Assembly: GCA_015499985.1 (NCBI GenBank)
Contig: JAAAUF010000826.1
Span: forward strand, 5,654-16,699
Length of the DNA stretch: 11,046 nucleotides
Direction of reading: 5' to 3'
DNA from: Haplosporangium gracile
Lineage: Eukaryota > Mortierellomycota > Mortierellomycetes > Mortierellales > Mortierellaceae
Under the pieces are notes generated by a model that was not told the origin of the DNA, did no database searches, and worked only from the letters and a program-made list of their open reading frames with translations. Of the stretch, positions 1 to 7,201 are shown piece after piece (the stretch's first letter is position 1; each line of letters begins with the position of its first letter). Position numbers and translations under genes: made by a program.

Positions 1-19
1 CCCCCCCCCCCCTCCCCTC
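1..19. repeat. C-rich homopolymer tract
   Basis: A run of twelve C followed by TCCCCTC opens the window. It is low-complexity sequence that could extend beyond the window edge. From here to about 360 I see no gene; the reading frames on the minus strand are short and of poor composition. Confidence 0.7.
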
Positions 20-366
20 AAATTACATTTGTGTTCATCAGCAGTAAGTCGTACCGGTTTCCCGTTGTTTTGTTATTTGTTTGTTCGATGTGATAGAATG
101 TGGTGTGAGTTACATGTGCCTATCGAATTTTAAGGTTGGGCTGAATAGCGCTCACTGCTCTCAGACAGCGACAAGTCCGAACGGAATTGAACGAATGCAC
201 TAACAACGCCTCCACCTGTTGACGATATCCAATGGGTGCCCTCAGCAGCGAATGAAAAAAAAAAAGAGTTTACATGGGGAGAAGGTTTCGACTCAAGGTA
301 GATGTGAGCACCATAAGGAGTTTTGTTCTGATTTTTTTTTTCTCTCCCGGTACCGCGGTAATCAGA

Positions 367-372
367 TATAAA
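367..372 (+). promoter_or_regulatory. TATA box of the first Cys-rich gene
   Basis: TATAAA lies 102 bases before the chosen ATG at 474. It is followed by a CT-rich leader (about 413-450) and then a CA-rich stretch reaching the start codon, the usual fungal promoter and 5' UTR layout. The box overlaps the in-frame upstream ATG at 372, which argues against that ATG being translated. Confidence 0.5.
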
Positions 373-473
373 TGAACGCACCCTTGCTCATTCACAACCC
401 CAGCATAAACTTCAACGTTTTTCTTCTCTCTTCCCTCTTCCTTTCCAGAACAACACACACTATCACCAAAAAA

Positions 474-950
474 ATGCATTTCCATACCATCATAGCATCT
501 ACACTGCTTGCAGTCCTGTCCATCACCGCCTCCACTGTCTCCGCTGGCACCACCTCCTCAATCATGTCCCTCAGCGCTGCCTCATCCAAGACCACCTGCC
601 AGGCTTGTGTCGACAAAGCTGTCCTCGACACCAAACCCTCCTGCAAGGACATCACCTACCTCGGCAACGTCGACACCATCGTCTTTGACAAACTCTCCAA
701 CAAGGAAAAAACCTGTCTCTGCTCCATGGCTGCCTCCGACGATTGGTACCATTCCTGTGAACGACCTGATGCCTGTGATGCGGAGATGATGGAGATGTAT
801 GATAGGACCATCGCACAACTGAAGGCCAAGGTGTTTTGTCCTAATGGCGGCGTTTTCACGGATGCTGCTGGAGGATGTGTGATGCCGGGTGGCAAGATTG
901 TTGCTGGGCTTACAGTTGCTGCTACCGCTGTCATTGGTGCTCTTGTCTGA
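474..950 (+). CDS. small secreted 8-cysteine (CFEM-like) protein, probably GPI-anchored
   Basis: This is an intronless gene for 158 residues. Residues 1-24 form a signal peptide ending VSA, and residues 139-158 are a hydrophobic C-terminal tail that fits GPI-anchor addition. The mature region has cysteines at 42, 45, 57, 81, 83, 95, 101 and 122, that is C-x2-C-x11-C-x23-C-x-C-x11-C-x5-C-x20-C, plus a ninth at 135. The order, including the CxC pair, resembles the fungal CFEM domain (extracellular, often cell-wall or membrane bound, some haem-binding), but three spacings are longer than I remember for CFEM. The ATG at 474 was chosen over the in-frame ATG at 372 because the paralogue at 5014 starts with the same MHF, the signal peptide begins there, and the TATA box overlaps 372. 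Function is unknown; surface or wall protein or effector are possibilities. Confidence 0.85.
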   Translation: MHFHTIIASTLLAVLSITASTVSAGTTSSIMSLSAASSKTTCQACVDKAVLDTKPSCKDITYLGNVDTIVFDKLSNKEKTCLCSMAASDDWYHSCERPDACDAEMMEMYDRTIAQLKAKVFCPNGGVFTDAAGGCVMPGGKIVAGLTVAATAVIGALV

Positions 951-1036
951 GTACCAACTTGGGTCTCAAGAATGTGCCCTTGATATCGCAGAGATATCTC
1001 TTCTCGCCACCTTATAGCATACTATATTCTCTACTC

Positions 1037-1042
1037 AATAAA
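1037..1042 (+). terminator. polyadenylation signal AATAAA
   Basis: AATAAA occurs 87 bases after the stop of the Cys-rich gene and only about 55 bases before the end of the convergent Sel1 pseudogene, so the two genes are tail to tail with very little spacer. Confidence 0.55.
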
Positions 1043-1097
1043 TACGCATTCTCATACATTGCACGCAAAATCAAAGAAAAAACGCATATCTATTTCT

Positions 1098-3007
1098 CTA
1101 CCAGAACTTCAAACTGAGAGTCGTAGTCGACTTCTCCTTCCGCCTCCTATCGCCCTCAGTCTTATCTCTCTCAACACCCTCCTCTCTCACGATTATCTCC
1201 AAAGTCTTTCTCGCACGCTCATGTCTACCCTCAGCAGCTCTCCGATACTACTCTTGAGCCTTCACAGCATCCCTGGGAACCCCCTATCCATTATAGTACA
1301 TCGACCCGATCGAGTACATGACTCCTGCACGGCTCTGATCCGCAGCCTCCACAAGCCATCGTAGGGCCTTTGCGAAATCCTGAAGGACACTTTCACCGTT
1401 GTCTTCATCTCCGTGGCCATTGCCGTACATCTTTCCGATCTCGAACTGGGCGTCCGCAAGCCCTCGGTGCGCAGATTTGAGAAACCATTCAAGAGCGAGA
1501 CCATAGTCTTAGGGGATACCGCGGCCATCATAGTACATGCGTCCAATCTCGAACTGGACGTCTCAACGGCCCTGCGGAGCTGCCTTTCTGAAACAGTCCA
1601 TTGCCGTGCCGTAATCCTGATTCACGCCATTTCCATCCCAATAGAGAAAGGCCATCTCATTCTGTGCGTCCATGTTGTCTTGAGCAGTCGACTTGCGGAA
1701 CCATTCCAGTGCCCTCGAGAAATCCTGGGGCTCACCAAGTCCACAGCGAAACATGTATTCTCTCGTCGACTGGACCCAACTGTCTGATTCTCCAAGACTC
1801 ACCGCTTTGCGGTACCACTCCAGAGCGACAAGTGTATCCTTGGGGACTCCAAAACCACACTCATACATCGCTCCAAGACTGAACAACACCTCCCCCAGTC
1901 CTTGATCCGCCGCTTTTCGATATAATTCCAGGGCTTTCGATTGATGCTTGGGAGTACCCTGTCCGTTGACATACAAGCCTACAACACCAACCAAAGCATG
2001 CCCATATCCTTGAGCAGTAGCCTTGGTATACCACTCCATAGCCTCCAAAAAGACCATCTCCGTGCCGAGCACATAATCATACATATGTCCAAAATTATAC
2101 TGCCTTACCGCATCCCCTTGGCCCGCCGCTTTGATATACCAACTGAATGCCGTCAAATGGTCCATCTCAACTCCGCGCCCCAGCCTGTACAGATCGCCCA
2201 TAACATTCTGTGCGGCGGGATGTCCATCATCCGCCGCCTTGTGGTACCAATAATATGCTGCCCGATAGTCCTGCTCAACGCCATCTTCGTTCCTGTATAT
2301 GTCTCCCAGCTCGACCTGAAAGTCCTTGTCTCCGTAGGAGGCCTTGGCGAGAATTGGTGGAAGTGGTGGTATAAATTGTTGTTGCCTCACTTTGGTGTGA
2401 TGTATCCTGAAAGTTCGATTGTATTATTACTTCCTAAGGTGCTGAAAATTGTGCCACATGGGGCAATGTTGTCTCTGTGCGGACTGTAGGAGTATCCGGA
2501 ACAACATCCAAGACCACACTCGGCACCGAAGCAATTTGAAAGGGCTTGAAACTATTGCATAAATAATTCAAAAATGGGAAAGAAAGTCAGCATTAACAGT
2601 TTACATAACATTAACAATTGTTCAACAAAGGGTCAAAAGAAATTAACAGAAAGCGAGAGAAATAATAACATGCGGTGAATAACATAGGGCATGAGGTCGG
2701 TACCTTTTGTGAAAGGGACCACCCTAGCTTCTTGTCGGACATGCAGAGCATCCGAGAAAGCGAACTGGTTATTATCCCACAGTACGAATCCCTTTTTTGT
2801 AGTTGGTTCTAGGTAGCAATCGATATAGACGATAGCTGCGAAGCAATGGAAGGTGCGACTACTACTACTGCTGATGCCATGGTGGCAGAGTCGAGGCTGC
2901 TCTTGAACTTGTAGATGCTTGTCATCTATCGTCATAGGCTGCGGTGCTTCTGATTGCGGTGGTGGATGATGAACGGAGGATTGGGGCACAAGATTAAGCA
3001 GTGACAA
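1098..3007 (-). pseudogene. Sel1-repeat (HCP-like) protein, disabled
   Basis: Minus-strand frame with about ten Sel1-like repeats, each close to LGxxYxxGxGVxxDxxxALEWYxKAAxxG. Sel1 repeats form alpha-helical scaffolds for protein-protein contacts. Seven repeats lie in an open frame (2421-1566); the same frame continues through three more repeats and a basic tail to a TAG at 1098-1100, but is cut by TGA (1563), TAA (1509), TAG (1284) and TAG (1248). The N-terminal part uses exon 1 (to about 2688) and exon 2 (from 2551); exon 2 reads into TAG at 2434 and needs a shift of one base between about 2392 and 2423 to join the repeats. The exon 1 frame has no ATG before 2935; a TTG at 3007 may be a lost start. 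The splice donor is also damaged. Expression of a short internal product cannot be excluded, but a full-length protein looks impossible. Confidence 0.8.
2552..2687 (-). other. intron of the Sel1 pseudogene with mutated donor
   Basis: On the minus strand the acceptor CAATAG ends at 2552 and is preceded by a good branch site GCTGAC with a pyrimidine stretch. The donor that gives a gapless protein alignment with the LRR gene would start at 2687, but reads CTATGT where the fungal consensus is GTATGT. A GTTATT donor 18 bases further on (2669) keeps the frame and would add six residues. Both choices give phase 2. Confidence 0.55.
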
Positions 3008-3273
3008 TGGTCGACGTGAAGCGGATGCGGCAAGGGATGCAAAAAAGAAAGTGGAAGATCAGAGAGCTACGCAATTCTTGAGGAAAGCCACATGATGCGG
3101 CGGTGCTGAATGCCGTTTTTTTTTTTAGAACGCGAACTTATTGATGATTTTCAAATAAGGTCCCATTTTTTTTGTTGGATTGATGTTCTCATTTTAGTGG
3201 CGGGGATCTCGATGACGCAGTGTGCGATCTTTGACAAGCTCATTCTTATCGGTTGGTGGCAAAGTATGAATTT

Positions 3274-3540
3274 TTAAAGTTCTTTCTTTTTGAAATAAAA
3301 AATAGACTGTGCTTGCCTTCGTCCCAAGTAAAAGAAAGATGCTAACAGCTGATTCCATTCATACAAAGGGAAGAAACCTTTGACTGCTGCCAGATATGGA
3401 GTGGGAGTGCGTTTAGAAAACGCGAGAAGAATGTCCCCCCACAATGCGAACTCCTTTTGTGATGGAAGTCGGCACAGATGTTGGTAGTATTGTGGAGTCG
3501 GGGCAGGTTTTGTCGGCTGAGCGAAGTAGTGCCTGGACAT
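3274..3540 (-). pseudogene. relic of the Sel1/LRR N-terminal module
   Basis: This frame starts with ATG at 3540 and contains FALWGDILLAFS, matching FVLWDNNQFAFS of the Sel1 pseudogene and VIYWEDIEQVFP of the LRR gene: W, then hydrophobic F at +7. It is followed by FFPLYEWNQL, comparable to VVPFTKGTDL after a three-residue insertion. No Sel1 repeats or second exon follow before the next copy begins, about 270 bases downstream in the same orientation. It looks like the remains of a tandem duplicate. The similarity is short, so chance resemblance is possible. Confidence 0.4.
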
Positions 3541-3761
3541 GAGGGGGTCGTATGTTACTGCGTGAAGGGGGTTTGACGAGGAAGGTGGAGGAGCCTATGC
3601 TCAGGTTAAAATAAACTAGAACGATTCCTTTTACGGAGCTACACGAAAACGTCCTGGTTCTTGAAACTCCATAAAAAGAATTGCCCAGGTTGCTTATTGA
3701 AAACATCCAGACTGACTCAGGTCTGGTGGGAGCTGATGAAATCACAAGAAGTGTTTGATTT

Positions 3762-3806
3762 TTGGGAGAGGCGAAATCTCACCTTAAACCTCTCCCAACT
3801 GAGCTA
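3762..3806 (-). repeat. 10-bp inverted repeat beside a tRNA-type A box
   Basis: TTGGGAGAGG at 3762-3771 is repeated inverted as CCTCTCCCAA at 3789-3798, with a 17-base loop. On the minus strand the outer arm overlaps TAGCTCAGTTGG (3795-3806), a perfect match to the internal A box of tRNA genes. No B box or T arm follows in the expected 30-60 bases, so this is not an intact tRNA gene. Confidence 0.5.
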
Positions 3807-3809
3807 AAC

Positions 3810-4925
3810 TCGAATGCACACTTTTTCCATGGACCATTCTCGTTCTCGATAGCTACATCGTTCTCACCTTGGACGCCACGACTATTGTCATTCCCATTTG
3901 TGACTGTACCTTTTCCATTGCCCCTGATCACATTTCTGAAAACCTTGTCTCCCCTCACCACCTTCACCTTCATTCCCACCACTGCTGCAAAGGTCCGACT
4001 ATAAACAGGCAAGGAAATACACACGAACATGGGCAATAACACCGGAGTAAAAAACTCGCAGGAAGGATCTCTTTCCTCATCAACCATCCTTCCATCAACT
4101 CATTCATGTCGACTTACTGAATCGCTGCATCTGATCTCGACATGGACCCATGTCAACCCACTCACCATCGGCAACTGTTGACAGACTACGCTGGCTTGTG
4201 TTTCAAGTAAAAGTGCGAGTGTTAATGACGTTCTCACAGGCTAACGAAGGACCTTGGACGTGAATACATCCATCAAGCACTGCTATCCCATCACCCTCTT
4301 TAACAAAGGATATGTCAGTTTGAGTGTCGCACTTTGAAGGCTGTACCCTCCCTCTCACCTACCACCGCCATCGCCCATGGCTGTTTCACAGGAAATACAG
4401 TGTCTCTCAGCGTAAATGCTTCCGATTTTGACGAGATTCACTCATGCCCATCCCATACACCCGTGCAACCAGCCAACAACCCACAAAATACGTCCATGCT
4501 TCCCAGCCTTCCCGGCCTTCTATGCTATAATTAGCCTAGTCCCTCCTCCCTCTTTGTGGGAGTGTGGCATTGTTCCTGGAAATCCATCAGAGCCTAAATC
4601 ACTGACGGCGAAATTTCGATAGTCCAGATACTTATATCACGCGAGCACGAAAAAAAAAGACACTGATAATTTTGTGTCTTTGTGAGCACTTAAACCCCTC
4701 AGCCCCAGCTTTATTTATTCCCTCTTTCTGAGTTAGTTGCTACCATGGACGTCAATTGCATTTCTTGTATCCTCATACTCATAACCACACCATTTTTGAC
4801 TAGAGTGGCCAGAGACTAAGTAAGGTGCCCACACAGCCTTGATGGGCTTTTTGTTTAAAAAGAGGAACACTCTTGAGGCTTTGGGACCCTGTCGACTTTT
4901 ATGTTGAAACCCCGGGAATGGAACT
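3810..4925. other. intergenic region without a confident gene
   Basis: Reading frames here are short and low in complexity. The longest minus-strand one (4087-3779) is rich in Gly and Asn and has no recognisable motif. A TATA-like CTATAAAC near 4000 precedes a 53-codon plus-strand frame at 4029, which I cannot support as a gene. The last 250 bases are presumably the promoter of the gene at 5014. Confidence 0.5.
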
Positions 4926-4928
4926 GAT

Positions 4929-4935
4929 ACATAAA
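4929..4935 (+). promoter_or_regulatory. TATA-like box of the second Cys-rich gene
   Basis: ACATAAA sits about 80 bases before the ATG at 5014 and is followed by a CT-rich then CA-rich leader, the same arrangement as in the paralogue at 474. The match to TATA is imperfect. Confidence 0.35.
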
Positions 4936-5013
4936 GGAGGAGACGCCTGCCCATTTCTACTTTTTCTTCAATTTTCTTCCTCCCATAACAAATCACCACA
5001 CACCCATCCAAAG

Positions 5014-5490
5014 ATGCACTTTTCACAAACATTCACCACCGCCTTCCTCGCAGCCCTCGCAATCCTCTCCTCCCTCTCCTCTCCAGCAACCGGCCAACCA
5101 CCCCTCAACACAATCCTCTGCTACCAATGCCTTGAAAAGGCCGCAGTCGCCATCACACCCTCCTGCGCCGGACTCGTCAGCACTCCGCTCTCCGCCATCG
5201 TCAACCCTTTCACCCTCACCGACGCCCAGAAGTCCTGCTACTGTGGCCTAGGCGCCGCGTCGGCAAGTTGGGCAAAGACCTGTGAGGCTCCCGAAACCTG
5301 TGACAGTTCGACGATCACACAGTATATCCAGTCTTTTGCGGTCGTCAAAGGGACAGTTTGTCTTGCTGCTGGGATCGGTAACTCATTAGTAGGAGGTAAT
5401 GGTGCGGGTCAAGTGGTTGCAACTTCAACAACGGCCAAGATTGTTGTGAGCTTGACTGCAGCAGTAGTAGGCGCCGTTCCTATTTTCTGA
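5014..5490 (+). CDS. small secreted 8-cysteine (CFEM-like) protein, paralogue of the gene at 474
   Basis: This intronless gene encodes 158 residues, exactly the length of its paralogue. Residues 1-27 are a signal peptide ending PATG before QPPLN. Cysteines fall at 36, 39, 51, 75, 77, 90, 96 and 116: C-x2-C-x11-C-x23-C-x-C-x12-C-x5-C-x19-C, differing from the paralogue by one residue in two intervals. CEAPETC corresponds to CERPDAC. The tail after the last cysteine is Gly/Ser/Thr-rich and ends in a hydrophobic segment (about 143-158), as expected for a GPI signal. The MHF start was taken because it begins the signal peptide and matches the paralogue; the longer frame from 4873 would put 47 unlikely residues in front. 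It lacks the ninth cysteine of the paralogue. The role is unknown; an extracellular wall-linked protein or effector is a reasonable guess. Confidence 0.85.
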   Translation: MHFSQTFTTAFLAALAILSSLSSPATGQPPLNTILCYQCLEKAAVAITPSCAGLVSTPLSAIVNPFTLTDAQKSCYCGLGAASASWAKTCEAPETCDSSTITQYIQSFAVVKGTVCLAAGIGNSLVGGNGAGQVVATSTTAKIVVSLTAAVVGAVPIF

Positions 5491-5513
5491 GGATCACCTT
5501 TAAAATAATAGCT

Positions 5514-5519
5514 AATAAA
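5514..5519 (+). terminator. polyadenylation signal AATAAA
   Basis: AATAAA lies 24 bases after the stop codon of the second Cys-rich gene. Confidence 0.5.
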
Positions 5520-6043
5520 ACAACGGTACATATATCCTTTTCCCCTCAAGTGCAGGCACGATTGCGTTGGGAGTGCCTCATGCTTCTGAAGAATATTTTT
5601 TGACTGTCCTTTTATCGCGAAAAAGTAACGTCGAGACAATGGCCTCCCAAATATGAACCCATCACCTTTTATTCGAATCAAATTGTTCTGAAGCCCATAG
5701 AGTTTTTTCAGGAACACCCTTTTCGATTGTAATAACAATTTGATGAGCTACCTGAGTATAGATATAGTTGACAGTGTGTGCTTGTAAAAAAATAGGAAGG
5801 CTAAACCCTTTTTTTGTTCAACTGATAGATTCACCGTGGTTAGAAAGTTAAAGTGATGTGCATCCTGGGTCATGGGGACTCAAATGATGCACTGCCTGGG
5901 ATGGCACAGCCACTATGGCTAGAGATTCAAACAAAGTCTCAAATATATTTCATACATAATGAAATAGGAGGCCTTCATTGCTCCTTGATTTTCTGGACGG
6001 TCTACCGTTCAAGATTAAACGGTGAGGATGTCGTTGCTGGACT
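5520..6043. other. intergenic region without a confident gene
   Basis: AT-rich sequence with only short frames. The plus-strand frame 5853-6047 (64 codons) has no recognisable motif, no CT-rich leader and no support as a gene. Confidence 0.5.
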
Positions 6044-6262
6044 CTAATAATAACCATCAGACCCATACCGCCTCTTCCAAATATATATGGTAGCCACTCG
6101 CTGCTCAGTGAAGAATTCATAAACGACCCCATTGATTCCAATGAGTCTACCTTTAGTGCTGACTTTGGAATGGAACCCGGAGATCATATCCATATCCTTC
6201 TCTTCCCTATTCCCTTGTAGCTTAATGAACAATTTTGCTAACAGTTCTTTATCCTTCCTCCA
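6044..6262 (-). other. unidentified reading frame, possible exon or gene remnant
   Basis: A minus-strand frame of about 72 codons is open from the TGA at 6263-6265 to a TAA at 6044. It has a mixed, protein-like composition (a charged helix-like start, KELLAKLFIKLQ, then GRLIGINGVVYEF and a basic aromatic end) but no ATG near its beginning. It could be the last exon or C-terminal remnant of a gene whose upstream part was replaced, since the 28S relic starts only about 20 bases away. I do not recognise the family. Confidence 0.25.
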
Positions 6263-6283
6263 TCATTCTTAAAAGTCGGGAAA

Positions 6284-6633
6284 GGCGGTAATCATCGCGT
6301 TCTAGCACGGGTTCTGACTTGGAGGTATTCAGCCATAACCCAACGGATGATAGCTTCAGGCCATTGCTTGCTCATGTAGCCCCGAATGCCACTTATCCGT
6401 GTGAACGATTCCTCTCGTACCAAGTTCAGTTACTATTGCAACAACATTTCATCAGTAAGGTAAAACTAACCTGTCTTACGGCGGTCTTAATCCCAGTTCT
6501 TATTCCCCATGAGTGGATGAATAATCCAACGCTTACTGAATTCTGCTTCAGTATGATAGGAGAAGCCGCCATCGAAGGATCAAAAAGCAACGTCGCTATG
6601 AATGCTTGGCTGCCACAAGCCAGCTATCCCTGT
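6284..6633 (-). pseudogene. 28S rRNA 3'-region fragment, copy 1 (degenerate)
   Basis: Read on the minus strand this is the 3' part of large-subunit rRNA, from the segment with CACAAGC/GGCTTG near 6615 through the sarcin-ricin loop (GTACGAGAGGAA near 6409-6420) to the CGCGAT segment at about 6291. It is recognisable over its whole length but differs at positions that are nearly invariant in eukaryotes; for example canonical TCTCACGACGG appears as TCTTACGGCGG. It is cut at both ends, with no flanking rDNA or ITS. It therefore cannot be a working rRNA gene. The frame of 105 codons on the opposite strand is a by-product. Confidence 0.85.
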
Positions 6634-6639
6634 TGACAA

Positions 6640-7135
6640 GGCAGGGATTAGAAAAGTGATAGTGGTAATACAATAAGAGATAAAACATAGGTTGGCAAAG
6701 TAGTATAGGGTGGGGACAGATGGCAAAATAAAATGGCAATGGTGAAGCAGGAGTTGGGAAGTGTCATCGAACAAGTAGCAAGAGCATAAGGACATAAATT
6801 CATTGTGAGTGATGGGCAGACTGGCGATGAGTCGTACTTTGTCAATGATTGGTTGACAGGTACACTTGAATTTTCCTTAGTTCCCTGGAAATTTTTTTGT
6901 GCAACCATGATCAATATTAGCAGACGCAACATGACTTTGTGTTGCAAAGCAGAAAACAATGGCAAAAATAGAACATACATAGGCAAGGGATGAACAGCCA
7001 AAGATTGGAGTTGAAAAGGTTGCACTGAAATGTGTCTCTTTTCCATTCTTTCTCCCCTACCATCATCCACATTTCCCCTCACTTTCATTTTCCTGCGCAG
7101 CGTCACTTTTTTAACCCATACCTCCCCTCCCTTCT
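6640..7135. other. upstream region of the LRR gene, no gene seen
   Basis: There is a long minus-strand frame here (7238-6648), but it crosses the poly-G tract and CT-rich leader, has low-complexity segments and shows no motif, so I treat it as chance. The plus strand becomes CT-rich from about 7035, consistent with promoter and 5' leader sequence of the gene starting at 7202. Confidence 0.5.
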
Positions 7136-7165
7136 CCCCCCCCCCCCCCTCTCCACACACACACA
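7136..7165. repeat. C14 run followed by (CA)6
   Basis: Fourteen consecutive C (7136-7149), preceded by CCTCCCCTCCC-type blocks and followed by six CA units (7154-7165), end about 36 bases before the ATG at 7202. The minus strand carries several G tracts and could form a G-quadruplex. The tract is likely unstable in length. Confidence 0.7.
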
Positions 7166-7201
7166 TACTCATACATCCATTACAGTCATCTAAAACGAAC
7201 A

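Noticed and set aside
372..473. Upstream in-frame ATG giving a 192-residue version of the first Cys-rich protein
   Set aside because: It overlaps the TATA box, buries the signal peptide and is not matched in the paralogue.
1941..2489. 182-codon plus-strand frame
   Set aside because: It is antisense to the Sel1 repeats, which explain the sequence.
3602..3655. Minus-strand RTFSCSS...IVLVYF, resembling RTFHCF...IVYIDCY of the Sel1 module
   Set aside because: The match is very short, needs a gap, and lies in a different frame from the rest of the third module relic.
4029..4190. 53-codon plus-strand frame MGNNTGVKNS after a TATA-like sequence
   Set aside because: The TATA-like box is too close to the ATG, and there is no motif or paralogue to support it.
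5620..5640. AAAAAGTAACGTCG, 13 of 14 bases like the 28S motif AAAAAGCAACGTCG
   Set aside because: Too short, with no similarity on either side.
6319..6636. Plus-strand frame of 105 codons, with a near copy at 10296-10562
   Set aside because: Both are the complement of 28S rRNA sequence; the shared protein sequence reflects the rRNA relics, not a gene.
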